Shown: positions 8,634 to 16,892 of the stretch, piece by piece
Numbering within the stretch: the stretch's first letter is position 1
How the letters are laid out: the number at the start of each line of letters is the position of its first letter
NCBI GenBank assembly: GCA_013152755.1
Contig: JAADFR010000058.1
Coordinates: 1-34,400 of the forward strand
Length of the DNA: 34,400 bases
Source: Alphaproteobacteria bacterium
GTDB taxonomy: Bacteria > Pseudomonadota > Alphaproteobacteria > Sphingomonadales > Emcibacteraceae
Direction of reading: 5' to 3'
Notes under the pieces: generated by a model
What the model was told of the DNA's origin: nothing
The model's input: only the letters and a program-made list of their open reading frames with translations
The model's database searches: none
Position numbers and translations under genes: made by a program

Positions 8634-9425
8634 TCACACAAAGGCGGCCCGAACCGAGCCCAGACCGGAGATGCGAAGCTCATACACGCCGGGACCAGGT
8701 ACCGCGACCATAGGGCCAAGGGCGCCGGACAGAATGGTATCACCCGCCTTAAGCGGACGCCCGACCTCAACCATGGTTTTAGCCAGCCACAGGGTCGCAT
8801 TCAGGGGGTTGCCAAGGCAGGCCGCGCCAGCACCAGTGGATACCGGCTCGCCCTGATGTTCAATCACCATGCCACAAAGATGCAGATCAAGTTCCGACAA
8901 GGCGCGCGGTTCCGTACCCAGCACATAAAGGCCAGATGAGGCATTATCCGCCACCGTATCCATAATTTTAATGTCCCAGTCGGCAATGCGGCTATCAACA
9001 ATTTCAATGGCCGCCACCGCATAGTCAATGGCCTGCATCACATCGGTGATGGTCATCTGCTCCTGCGTCAGGTCGCTTTTCAGAACAAAGGCTATTTCGC
9101 CTTCGATTTTGGGCTGCATCAGGCGATCCAGCGGCACATCCGCGCCGTCCGCATAGGCCATATCCGCATAAAGCATCCCGAAATCCGGCTGTCCAACGCC
9201 CAGCTGTTTCTGCACCGCACGCGCGGTCAGTCCCGTCTTGCGGCCTACCAGTCGGCGGCCTTGCTTTAGCCAGTGATCCGTATTGACATTCTGGATGGCA
9301 TAGCCCGCCGCAATATCATCGGCCGCGATAAAATCATGGAGAGCGGCGCAGGGTGTCCCGCTGTCATGGGCGGCCCTGATCATTTCTGCGGCTTTTTTTA
9401 TGTCCGCGTCAGTGGTTTTCGTCAT
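8634..9425 (-). CDS. dmpE: 2-hydroxypenta-2,4-dienoate hydratase
   Basis: Adds water to 2-hydroxypenta-2,4-dienoate to give 4-hydroxy-2-oxovalerate (DmpE/XylJ/MhpD family, FAH-like fold). It has 263 residues, the usual size. The metal-binding motif KIEGEIAF (106-113) gives Glu108 and Glu110, and Glu141 in AAIEIVDSR is the expected third ligand; these match MhpD Glu106, Glu108 and Glu139 at a constant offset. It is homologous to the decarboxylase at the end of the operon, but GRKTGLTARAVQKQLGV marks it as the hydratase rather than the decarboxylase. It follows the semialdehyde dehydrogenase by 10 bp. Confidence 0.94.
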   Translation of the reverse strand: MTKTTDADIKKAAEMIRAAHDSGTPCAALHDFIAADDIAAGYAIQNVNTDHWLKQGRRLVGRKTGLTARAVQKQLGVGQPDFGMLYADMAYADGADVPLDRLMQPKIEGEIAFVLKSDLTQEQMTITDVMQAIDYAVAAIEIVDSRIADWDIKIMDTVADNASSGLYVLGTEPRALSELDLHLCGMVIEHQGEPVSTGAGAACLGNPLNATLWLAKTMVEVGRPLKAGDTILSGALGPMVAVPGPGVYELRISGLGSVRAAFV

Positions 9426-9435
9426 TATTCAACCC

Positions 9436-10899
9436 TTAGAGTTTCACGCAGATATTGCGCATTTCCGTATAAAATTCCAGACTGTGAACCCCGCCTTCCC
9501 GGCCAATGCCCGATTGTTTCGAGCCGCCGAAAGGCGTGCGCAGGTCCCGCAGGAACCAGCTATTGACCCAAGTGAGGCCACTTTCGATCTGTCCGGCCAC
9601 CCGATGAGCGCGGGAGAGATTTTCCGTCCAGATGGAGCTGGCCAGCCCATAAACCGTGTCATTGGCCCGCCTGATAACCTCATCCTCATCATCGAATGGG
9701 GAGATATGGCAACAGGGGCCAAAAATTTCTTCGCGCATAATGGGGCTGTCGTCATCAAGGCCGGTCCAGATGGTGGGTTCCACCCATGCCCCACATGAAA
9801 GCGCATCCCCCATGTCCGGCACGCCCCCACCCGTAATGACATTAGCACCTAACTTTTTGGCCAGCGCATAATAGCCCAATACCTTGCCCTGATGCTCCTT
9901 GCTGATCAGGGGTCCCATATTGGCCTCATCATCAGGCGTACCCAGTTTCAGGCCTTCTGCGCCTTCTTTCAGGCGGCTGACGAATTCATCAAATATGGGC
10001 CGTTCCACATAAACCCGTTCGGTACCAAGGCAGACCTGTCCGCAGTTGACAAAGACCGAGCGCATGACGCCCTCTATGGCCTTGTCCATGTCACAATCAG
10101 CAAAGACGATGGCCGGGTTTTTACCACCAAGCTCCATGGATATGTCGCGCATGCCCACGGCGGCGGCCTGCATAATGGCGGTGCCAGTACTGGTTTCCCC
10201 GGTAAAGGTAATGGCATCCACCCCCGGATGCTGGGTAAGGTAAGCCCCCGCACTTTCCGGGCCAAAGCCATTGACCACATTATAGACCCCCGGCGGCATC
10301 CCGGCCTCGTTCATCACCTCCCCCAGCAGGGAAGTAGTCAGCGGTGTTTCCTCGGAAGGTTTCACCACAACCACATTGCCGCAGGCCAGCGCCGGGCCAA
10401 CTTTCCATGTCATAAGCAGCAAGGGCAGGTTCCACGGTGAGATCACCGCAATCACCCCCTTGGGCGCACGAATGGCATAGTTCAAAGCCCCCGCGCCGTC
10501 CGGCGTCGGCATGGTAAAGGCCTCGGTCGGGCTGTTCCTGATCACATCGGCAAAGACCTTGAAATTAGCCGCACCGCGCGGAATATCAATATGGCTGGCC
10601 AGAGATTTGGGCTTGCCCGTATCGCGGCATTCCGCCTCCAGAAATTCATCAAAACGGGCATTGATACCGTCGGCTACCTTATAAAGGATGGCCACCCGTT
10701 CGTCGGTGGTCATCTTGCCCCACGGGCCGGTCAAAGCCGCCTGAGCCGCTGTGACCGCCGCATCCACTTCCGGTTTCAACCCTTCATGCACATCACAGAT
10801 CACAGACCCGTCCACCGGGCTGATATTCTGAAATACCTTGCCCGACGTTCCCGCCGTATAGGCACCGTTAATAAAGTGCATCACTGCCTTTTTTGACAT
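9436..10899 (-). CDS. dmpC: 2-hydroxymuconic semialdehyde dehydrogenase
   Basis: NAD-dependent aldehyde dehydrogenase that oxidises 2-hydroxymuconic semialdehyde, the ring-cleavage product of catechol, to 4-oxalocrotonate (DmpC/XylG family). The 487-residue length is typical. Active-site elements are all present: SPWN (Asn157), MELGGKNPA with general base Glu256, and the catalytic Cys290 in NCGQVCLG. The C-terminal PFGGSKQSGIGREGG is characteristic of this ALDH class. It lies 15 bp after the catechol dioxygenase gene and 10 bp before the hydratase gene. Confidence 0.94.
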   Translation of the reverse strand: MSKKAVMHFINGAYTAGTSGKVFQNISPVDGSVICDVHEGLKPEVDAAVTAAQAALTGPWGKMTTDERVAILYKVADGINARFDEFLEAECRDTGKPKSLASHIDIPRGAANFKVFADVIRNSPTEAFTMPTPDGAGALNYAIRAPKGVIAVISPWNLPLLLMTWKVGPALACGNVVVVKPSEETPLTTSLLGEVMNEAGMPPGVYNVVNGFGPESAGAYLTQHPGVDAITFTGETSTGTAIMQAAAVGMRDISMELGGKNPAIVFADCDMDKAIEGVMRSVFVNCGQVCLGTERVYVERPIFDEFVSRLKEGAEGLKLGTPDDEANMGPLISKEHQGKVLGYYALAKKLGANVITGGGVPDMGDALSCGAWVEPTIWTGLDDDSPIMREEIFGPCCHISPFDDEDEVIRRANDTVYGLASSIWTENLSRAHRVAGQIESGLTWVNSWFLRDLRTPFGGSKQSGIGREGGVHSLEFYTEMRNICVKL

Positions 10900-10914
10900 A
10901 TTTTATCCTAAAGT

Positions 10915-11841
10915 TTAAGTGACGACCGTCATGAAACGGTCATTCAATTCACGCTCATAATAGAAAATGGCCTTGCCAACAGAACTGGCCTTCCAGACCC
11001 TGAGGGGGTTATCAGGATAATAATGATACCCTCCGGCGAAGACTTCATTCCGGTTGCCGCTTGGGTCAAAGAAATAGATGGTCATGCCGCGGGTAATGCC
11101 GTGACGTGTGGGCCCAATATCCCGGGACACATCATAGCGGGTAATGATGTCAGCGGCGGCACCAATAGAACTCCAGTCTTCCACAAGGAAAGACACATGA
11201 TGCAGTTTCCCGTCTTCCTCATGACGAACAAGGGCCAGATCATGGGCCTTGTTAGAGCAGGTCAGGAACAGGGCAATGATCATACCGGTATCATCATCCA
11301 CCACCATTTCAGAAATGCTGAAGCCCAATATTTCCTCAAAGACTTTTTTGGTGCCGTCAATATCGCCGCCATAAAGCAGGCAATGGTCAAAGCGGATCGC
11401 CTTCATACCCTGAGGGTCCAGTTGGGACACATCAGGATTATTGGTCATGGGGCCATTATCGGACAGCTCAATTTCCGCATAAAGGTCAAAGCGGTGACCC
11501 GTGGGGGCCATAAAGCTGATCCGGCGACCAACACCGGGCTGCTCCCCGGCCGCGACAGTGGTTACTTCATAACCGCCCGCCGCAAGTTTGGTTGCAAAAT
11601 CATCAAGGCTTGCTTCGCTGCACACTTTAAAGGCCATAAGGTCAAGGCCCGCCTCATCACATTCGCGAAGCACAATACTATGCCGGTCAAATTCATCATA
11701 GGCTTTCATATATACCCGGCCATCGCTTTCGGTACTGACCAACGTCAGGCCGATCCGGTCCCGGTAATGCACGATTGCCTCTGCCATATCCAGCACACGG
11801 ACTTGAACAAATCCGGGCCGTAAAACACCATTTAACGCCAT
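10915..11841 (-). CDS. dmpB: Catechol 2,3-dioxygenase
   Basis: Extradiol Fe(II) dioxygenase that cleaves catechol to 2-hydroxymuconic semialdehyde (XylE/DmpB family, type I vicinal oxygen chelate fold). It has 308 residues against 307 for XylE, and the key residues align almost one to one: iron ligands His153, His214 and Glu266 (XylE 153, 214, 265), with His200, His247 and Tyr256 in the pocket (XylE 199, 246, 255). The C-terminal signature TIYFFDPSGNRNEVF is present. It starts 3 bp after the ferredoxin gene whose product is expected to reactivate it. Confidence 0.97.
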   Translation of the reverse strand: MALNGVLRPGFVQVRVLDMAEAIVHYRDRIGLTLVSTESDGRVYMKAYDEFDRHSIVLRECDEAGLDLMAFKVCSEASLDDFATKLAAGGYEVTTVAAGEQPGVGRRISFMAPTGHRFDLYAEIELSDNGPMTNNPDVSQLDPQGMKAIRFDHCLLYGGDIDGTKKVFEEILGFSISEMVVDDDTGMIIALFLTCSNKAHDLALVRHEEDGKLHHVSFLVEDWSSIGAAADIITRYDVSRDIGPTRHGITRGMTIYFFDPSGNRNEVFAGGYHYYPDNPLRVWKASSVGKAIFYYERELNDRFMTVVT

Positions 11842-11844
11842 TTC

Positions 11845-12138
11845 TCACTCCTCATTTTTCACAGTTACGGTCAAATCACTTTTGGGAAACGCTTTGCAGG
11901 CAAGGGCATATCCATCATCCCTTTCCACCTGCGTCACATGCTTGATACTCATCTTCCCGGTTTCATACTCACCTTTGGTCACCCTGATCTTGCAGACCCC
12001 GCAGCCACCATTCCGACAGCCCACGGGAATATTGCTTATTCCCTGCCGCGCCATGGCTTTCAACAAAGTCTCATCCGCAAGACAGGTGATCACCTTGTCA
12101 GAGCCTTCGACACTCACCCGAAACGCGGCCTTGCCCAT
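11845..12138 (-). CDS. dmpQ: XylT/DmpQ-like [2Fe-2S] ferredoxin
   Basis: Plant-type [2Fe-2S] ferredoxin of 97 residues. The cluster ligands are Cys41, Cys46, Cys49 and Cys81 in CRNGGCGVC and LACKAF. In TOL and dmp systems the protein reduces oxidised, inactive iron in catechol 2,3-dioxygenase, and the gene directly precedes the dioxygenase gene as it does here. It is separated by 7 bp from the hydroxylase reductase gene. Function is inferred from sequence class and position together. Confidence 0.94.
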   Translation of the reverse strand: MGKAAFRVSVEGSDKVITCLADETLLKAMARQGISNIPVGCRNGGCGVCKIRVTKGEYETGKMSIKHVTQVERDDGYALACKAFPKSDLTVTVKNEE

Positions 12139-12145
12139 GACGTTC

Positions 12146-13204
12146 TTAAATCCTTTTAAACAGAGGAGAACGCTTGTCCCCGGTTCCGTCCGCCTTGCTC
12201 AGGAATTTCTCACAGTAAATATCATTCTCAAACAGACGGCCCTTCATAAGTGCCCGGATAGAGGCCTCTATCATGGGCGGCGGCCCACAGAGGTAGGCCT
12301 GATGCCCGGCGAAGCTACCGTCAAAAAAGCGCTCCGCAGCCTCATGAACGAAACCTGTTTCCCCGTCCCAGTCATCCCCGTCCTTCTTATCGGACAGAGC
12401 CGGGATATAAGCGAAACTATCATGTTTTTCCGCAAGGGCCGTGAAATAATCCTGATAATACAGATCGGCCTTTGACCGGACCCCGTGGAACAGGGTCAGT
12501 TTTTGCCCGTATCCATCCGCCAGCAATTCGTCAATCATGGCTTTGGGACTGGACAGTCCCGTCCCGCCTGCGATGAATATCATCGGTTTATTCTGTGATT
12601 TCCGGACAAAGAAATGGCCATACGGGGCCGAGAATGACAAGGCATCGCCCTCTGCCAGCTTACCATGCAGATAGCTGGTCCCCTTACCCTCCGGCACCAG
12701 CCGCACATGAAGTTCCACATGATCCGCCTTGTCCGGTGAATTGGCGATAGAAAAGGCGCGGGGGCCATCCACACCGGGAATATTGAGCTGAATATACTGA
12801 CCCGCCTGAAATTCTATTTCCTCGTCCAGCGAGATAATGATCTTTTTCACATCCGAGGTCAGGTCGGTAATTTCAGAGACCGTTCCCGTATAATCACAAA
12901 TGGGCAGATATTCGGCGTCGTCGTCTTCTTCAATATCCGCCTCTATGACCACATCACTTTCCAAAGTGCAGACACAGGCCAATACCTTGCCATCATCCCG
13001 CTCGAAGTCCATGAGGGCAAAAGGAGACGCATCACCAATATCCACATCACCCTCCACCACATCCACCTTACAGGTGCTGCACAGACCGTGATTGCACTGA
13101 TAGGGGATATAGATACCGGCGCGCAGGCAAGCATCCAGAATTGTCTGGCCTTCTTCGACCTCAATCACTTCACCGATGGGTTCTATGGTAAGCTCGTAAC
13201 TCAT
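12146..13204 (-). CDS. dmpP: Phenol hydroxylase reductase component (P5)
   Basis: NADH-dependent reductase that feeds electrons to the di-iron hydroxylase. Domain order is N-terminal [2Fe-2S] ferredoxin (Cys37, Cys42, Cys45 and Cys77), FAD domain with RAFSIAN at 149-155, and NAD domain with AGGTGLSSP (212-220) and CGPPPM (306-311). Length is 352 residues, like DmpP (353). Its ATG overlaps the last base of the preceding DmpO stop codon (TGATG), which indicates translational coupling. Confidence 0.97.
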   Translation of the reverse strand: MSYELTIEPIGEVIEVEEGQTILDACLRAGIYIPYQCNHGLCSTCKVDVVEGDVDIGDASPFALMDFERDDGKVLACVCTLESDVVIEADIEEDDDAEYLPICDYTGTVSEITDLTSDVKKIIISLDEEIEFQAGQYIQLNIPGVDGPRAFSIANSPDKADHVELHVRLVPEGKGTSYLHGKLAEGDALSFSAPYGHFFVRKSQNKPMIFIAGGTGLSSPKAMIDELLADGYGQKLTLFHGVRSKADLYYQDYFTALAEKHDSFAYIPALSDKKDGDDWDGETGFVHEAAERFFDGSFAGHQAYLCGPPPMIEASIRALMKGRLFENDIYCEKFLSKADGTGDKRSPLFKRI

Positions 13205-13563
13205 CAGCTGTGAGAGCCCGCGATACCTTCAAGCCCCGGCGTCCAGAAACGGATCAGGGATTTATGGCCAAGGCCGTTATCGGCAAGGCTTTTGCCCAAG
13301 TCCGGGGTAAGATCCGCCCCGTCCAGCGTCCATTTCACCGCGTCCCAGTCAATTTTCTCAAAATCCGGGTGCTTGTTATATACGCCGGGCAAAACCTCCT
13401 GCACCAATGCAGCGAACGGCATTTCAGGAGGCAGAGGCAGGCAGACCGGGGCGCAGAACAGCAGATGCTGTTCCCAGTTAATATAGGTCAGTTGATTGCC
13501 GTGGAAATTTTCCACTTTGTCCAGTGGCTCAAATTCATATTTCCCGATGGAAGTTACAGACAT
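13204..13563 (-). CDS. dmpO: Phenol hydroxylase P4 component
   Basis: Small subunit (119 residues) of the multicomponent phenol hydroxylase oligomer. The family-typical YINWEQHLLFCAPVCLPLPP segment lies in the first half (about residues 27-46). In the crystallised relatives this gamma subunit completes the (alpha-beta-gamma)2 hydroxylase. It overlaps the reductase gene by 1 bp and follows the large subunit gene by 33 bp. Confidence 0.96.
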   Translation of the reverse strand: MSVTSIGKYEFEPLDKVENFHGNQLTYINWEQHLLFCAPVCLPLPPEMPFAALVQEVLPGVYNKHPDFEKIDWDAVKWTLDGADLTPDLGKSLADNGLGHKSLIRFWTPGLEGIAGSHS

Positions 13564-13596
13564 CTCATCAATCCTTATTCTAAAAATGTGTTATAT

Positions 13597-15114
13597 TCAG
13601 GCTTTCTTGCGATGGGCTTGCCATTCGTCCCAAAGCTTCTGATCGGGCGAGCCCTTATATTCCATATTGTCCGCGCCCAGATTGAAGTTGTACCACTTGA
13701 GGACATCCGGCACCTCGGCCCCGCCGCAATTGCCCTGATAAATCTGATGAACCGGCAACCAGGCCTGAACATATTTTTCAGGTTCGTAATCAAAGATGTC
13801 CTTACAACCGAGGGAACAAGTGTGATATTTATCGTCCTTATATTCAGAGACTTCAAAGGATATGGTTGTCGGATCGTCCATATCGGTAAAGCCCATGGGA
13901 ATTTGGCAAACCTGACACAGCATGGGCAGGGTATCATTGTAAAAACGCCGCCCGGCCTTTTCTTCCTTATCAAGATACTCAAGGCGTGGCCGATAATATT
14001 TATCGAAAGTATTCGGATATTTCTCTGACAGCCAGTCCAGCTCTTCCTTCTCCGGAATCCATGTATGGAAGGCCGCCGCATGGGTATAGTTATAGAAAAT
14101 ATGCCATGCCTGATGGCTGAGATGTTCAGCTTCCTTGGTGGCAATATCGGCATATTTCGGCGGCTTGATACCATAACGGGCTAGATCCGCAAACAAGGCA
14201 CCGCCCGCCTCGGTAAAGTAAATGTCCCATGCCTCACGCCATGACATCACCCGCTTGGGCAACATATAGTCCATCATCATGGCCACAAGGGTCAGCATAC
14301 GGGTCCCGCGCCAGAACCATTTATCCATCCAGCGCTGAACGATAGGAATATTACGTTCGTCCTGCTCCAGCATGAATTTAATCACTTCCAGCCCAAGGGT
14401 CATATGACGGGCTTCATCGGACTGGGCCGAGAAACCAAAGGTCACCGTTGCCATATCCCCGTTAAAGGCCGCGCCGGACATGAACGGCACAAACAACAGA
14501 TTGGTCAGCACATATTCAAAGGCAAATGAAATAGAGGTCAGAAACTCAAACGGTCCGGCAGTCCGAGCATCATCAAAGAATGATTTTGGCACCGACAGAT
14601 ACCATACCCGGTCATGCATATGAGGGGCGCTGTGCAACCCATCAAAATATTTATTGTAATGGCTCATGGAATGAACCTGAGTCTGTACGTGGCGCAATTC
14701 ATCAATGGCCTGCATCTGACAGGCAACCCGGGGACCAACGCCGCGGAATTGGCGGCCCACATGAGTAAACCCGCGCGCGGCCTGATATTCCAGCGGCGAG
14801 ACACCAGTCAAGAACAGCTTGATCGCATTCACATAGCGCGCATCAGTGATACCCAGATGCCCGTTATTCTGGGCAAAGCTGTCAATCACCGCATAGAGCT
14901 TTTTCTCTTTTTCCGACTGGAACTTCCAATAGGCATCCATGGTCAGGCGAAAGGGGTCTTCCCAGCCTTCCCAGTCATGAATGATAATGCCCTCATAATT
15001 GTCATAGGGAAAAACCTTATCCATGGGTTGATAGGTGGTATCCCAGCCAAGCCCACGGGTGAGCATGGAATAACGTTGTTTGATCCCCAGTTTCTTTTTT
15101 CTCTTCTCGGCCAT
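13597..15114 (-). CDS. dmpN: Phenol hydroxylase large (di-iron, P3) subunit
   Basis: Catalytic subunit of the soluble di-iron monooxygenase that converts phenol (and methylphenols) to catechols. It has 505 residues (DmpN 517). The carboxylate-bridged di-iron ligands are complete: Glu109, Glu139 and His142 (DELRH) in the first half, Glu200, Glu234 and His237 (DEARH) in the second. A C-terminal cysteine-rich segment (CQVC and CSLGC, about 399-435) is the metal-binding domain typical of phenol hydroxylase alpha subunits. Its position between M and O keeps the canonical gene order. Confidence 0.98.
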   Translation of the reverse strand: MAEKRKKKLGIKQRYSMLTRGLGWDTTYQPMDKVFPYDNYEGIIIHDWEGWEDPFRLTMDAYWKFQSEKEKKLYAVIDSFAQNNGHLGITDARYVNAIKLFLTGVSPLEYQAARGFTHVGRQFRGVGPRVACQMQAIDELRHVQTQVHSMSHYNKYFDGLHSAPHMHDRVWYLSVPKSFFDDARTAGPFEFLTSISFAFEYVLTNLLFVPFMSGAAFNGDMATVTFGFSAQSDEARHMTLGLEVIKFMLEQDERNIPIVQRWMDKWFWRGTRMLTLVAMMMDYMLPKRVMSWREAWDIYFTEAGGALFADLARYGIKPPKYADIATKEAEHLSHQAWHIFYNYTHAAAFHTWIPEKEELDWLSEKYPNTFDKYYRPRLEYLDKEEKAGRRFYNDTLPMLCQVCQIPMGFTDMDDPTTISFEVSEYKDDKYHTCSLGCKDIFDYEPEKYVQAWLPVHQIYQGNCGGAEVPDVLKWYNFNLGADNMEYKGSPDQKLWDEWQAHRKKA

Positions 15115-15127
15115 GATCTTCTCCCTG

Positions 15128-15400
15128 CTATATGTTCCAGCTCAATTCAAAATAATCATCTTCCTCATCGACATTTCCGGCGATACTGATGATGCTCAAA
15201 TGCAATTCCTGTACGTCCCACTCCCGGCCAAGCAATTCCTCCACCGTTTCCTGTTTGACAATCAGGCGGCCATCACAGTCAATTTTGACCATGGCCGGAT
15301 AGAGGTTAATGGTGGCCTTCGGATTATCTTTTTCGATGGCGTCTATGATGGGGCGGGCGTCGTCGTTATTCTGTAATGTTATTGATACGGTTCTGCTCAT
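15128..15400 (-). CDS. dmpM: Phenol hydroxylase coupling/regulatory protein (P2)
   Basis: Cofactor-free effector protein (90 residues, same as DmpM) that binds the hydroxylase and couples electron transfer to substrate oxidation. The ORF matches the MmoB/DmpM family in its TVSITLQNNDDARPIIDAI start and in an acidic C-terminus ending ELSWNI. It is located between the L and N subunit genes with gaps of 9 and 13 bp. Confidence 0.95.
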   Translation of the reverse strand: MSRTVSITLQNNDDARPIIDAIEKDNPKATINLYPAMVKIDCDGRLIVKQETVEELLGREWDVQELHLSIISIAGNVDEEDDYFELSWNI

Positions 15401-15409
15401 GACAGTCTC

Positions 15410-16408
15410 CTATATTTCCAAACCGGACTTTTTGGCCCGTTGTGTTATCTCTGTGCGAATTGACGTCATGGCTTCATCGGCCTTGTCCCCCAAAACATGG
15501 TGGGCAATGGGTGTGAAGGCCTCAATGGCAAGATCGGTCCATTTAACGGCCCATCCTGATAAAAGCGCCGCATTCTCGGCACTTTCCGCCGCCGTCACTT
15601 TCAACAGATGGTCCATCCAGCGTTTTTCATCCTTGCCCCAGTCCTGCATAAATTCATTCAGCATGGACATGGCGGACCCGCCGTGAGCCTGTCCGGCCTC
15701 ATCAAAATGCTGATAGAAAAGCGGGAAAACCACGCCGTCCATGCATAAGTTCTGGGCCACCAGAAGCTCAAACCAATCCTCTACCACAAAGCTGTCTTCA
15801 AGCATTTTACGCACGCCCTGCCAGCGGTCACTGTCCAGCCAGTCCGCTTTGGCCTGATCCAGACTTTTACCCGTACTGTCATCCAGAAGCAGCCCAACCC
15901 GGCTGATGATCTGGGCGATTCCCAGACGGTCCATGGCGGCGAACAAAGCGACCTGACTGATCGCGGTGCCATAGGCCTTGTCCGAACAATCGCAATTGTT
16001 CATATTGGCGCCCCATTCAAAATGCCTGAGCGGGAGGATAAAATCCCTGACCATCTGCTGCCACTCAGCATCCATGAGGGTCATCATGTTGCTCTTGTCG
16101 ATAAATTTGAAATGACTTTCCTCAGCCTCCATCATTTTATGGCGGGCCATGGTATAGGTGCCATAATAAAGCTGACGCGGGTCATTAAAGCTGTACCAGT
16201 CTTCCATCTTGATGGCGGTAAGCGACTTGTCATATATTTCGCGCTCTGGATTCCAGGTCGGGCGATAATGGAAATTTACCGTTGGCTGAAGATCCCAGGT
16301 TCCCTCCTGATAGCGGGTTGCCGGTTTATCACCGCCAAGCCGTTTGGCAATATGGGCATAGGTATGCCGCCGAGGTTGAATAACATTCGTTTTAATATCA
16401 AAACTCAC
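15410..16408 (-). CDS. dmpL: Phenol hydroxylase P1 (beta) subunit
   Basis: Beta subunit (332 residues) of the di-iron hydroxylase; structurally ferritin-like but without iron ligands. Family features include RRHTYAHIAKRLG near the N-terminus, YDKSLTAIKMEDWYSFNDPRQ and WGANMNNCDCS in the middle. It overlaps the K gene by 4 bp (ATGA). Confidence 0.96.
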   Translation of the reverse strand: MSFDIKTNVIQPRRHTYAHIAKRLGGDKPATRYQEGTWDLQPTVNFHYRPTWNPEREIYDKSLTAIKMEDWYSFNDPRQLYYGTYTMARHKMMEAEESHFKFIDKSNMMTLMDAEWQQMVRDFILPLRHFEWGANMNNCDCSDKAYGTAISQVALFAAMDRLGIAQIISRVGLLLDDSTGKSLDQAKADWLDSDRWQGVRKMLEDSFVVEDWFELLVAQNLCMDGVVFPLFYQHFDEAGQAHGGSAMSMLNEFMQDWGKDEKRWMDHLLKVTAAESAENAALLSGWAVKWTDLAIEAFTPIAHHVLGDKADEAMTSIRTEITQRAKKSGLEI

Positions 16409-16701
16409 TTGAAGTCTCCCAACTGAATAATATTTGTTTTCTCGTGTAATTTGGGCTTCTCACCCCCGGATAGCCGATTATATTCATACCGTATTTGCGG
16501 CACGCATATGATTTCCGCCACGTGGTTAGTTTCGCAAAATTCCTTGAATGCCGGATAAGGCATGACCAGCTCGATGGTCAGTTCCTCACAGCCCAGCGTA
16601 TAATCAAATTCCAGAAATTTAGCCTTTCGTATGCCAAACACGCGAACCGTCTTGCGGTATTTTTGCAACCGGTCAAGGTCATGTTGTTTGTTATGTGCCA
16701 T
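16405..16701 (-). CDS. dmpK: Phenol hydroxylase assembly protein (P0)
   Basis: First gene of the phenol hydroxylase operon. DmpK-type proteins are not part of the active enzyme but help assemble the di-iron hydroxylase. The 98-residue product starts at the ATG at 16701 (MAHNKQHD), preceded by GAGGAAAG; family features are KTVRVFGIRKAKFLEFDY and a C-terminal NRLSGGEKP. An in-frame ATG at 16731, created by a tandem repeat in the leader, would add ten residues, and the open frame continues to 16788 through the promoter. Confidence 0.93.
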   Translation of the reverse strand: MAHNKQHDLDRLQKYRKTVRVFGIRKAKFLEFDYTLGCEELTIELVMPYPAFKEFCETNHVAEIICVPQIRYEYNRLSGGEKPKLHEKTNIIQLGDFK

Positions 16702-16713
16702 ACAGTCTTTCCT

Positions 16714-16752
16714 CACCTTACCTCTAGTCATGAGCACCTTACCTCTAGTCAT
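16714..16752 (-). repeat. Two-copy tandem repeat in the dmpK leader
   Basis: An 18-bp unit, minus-strand ATGACTAGAGGTAAGGTG, occurs exactly twice (16714-16731 and 16735-16752) with a 3-bp spacer, a 21-bp period. It lies immediately downstream of the sigma-54 promoter, in the first transcribed bases. Each copy holds Shine-Dalgarno-like AGAGG/AAGG, and the promoter-distal copy supplies an in-frame ATG for dmpK. Confidence 0.9.
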
Positions 16753-16753
16753 T

Positions 16754-16769
16754 AGCAAAGAGCGTGCCA
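16754..16769 (-). promoter_or_regulatory. Sigma-54 promoter of the phenol hydroxylase/meta operon
   Basis: On the minus strand TGGCAC-N5-TTGCT matches the sigma-54 consensus, with GG at 16768-16767 and GC at 16756-16755. Transcription would start near 16743, about 40 nt before dmpK. Sigma-54 dependence fits the DmpR-type activator encoded at 25443-27230. Confidence 0.88.
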
Positions 16770-16772
16770 AGC

Positions 16773-16788
16773 TTGATGAAATCATCAA
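16773..16788. promoter_or_regulatory. Promoter-proximal TTGAT-N6-ATCAA box
   Basis: TTGATGAAATCATCAA is a near-perfect palindrome with the core spacing of the DmpR/XylR upstream activating sequence. It sits directly behind the -24 element (about -30 to -45), much closer than normal enhancers, so it may act negatively or be used by another factor. Confidence 0.6.
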
Positions 16789-16892
16789 ATAAACTTATAA
16801 CTAGTTGTTTTTAAATAATAAAAATAATCTTTAGCATGTTAGTTTAATATTCTTCACGGGACTCATTTCACATATTTATTAAATTATTAAGG

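Noticed and set aside
8600-8800. Upstream extension of the HbpS-like gene to 8800
   Set aside because: The extension lies antiphase within the hydratase gene and its residues resemble no family; the recognisable protein begins at 8599.
16714-16752. CRISPR-like repeat
   Set aside because: There are only two units with a 3-bp spacer and no cas genes; it is a simple tandem duplication.
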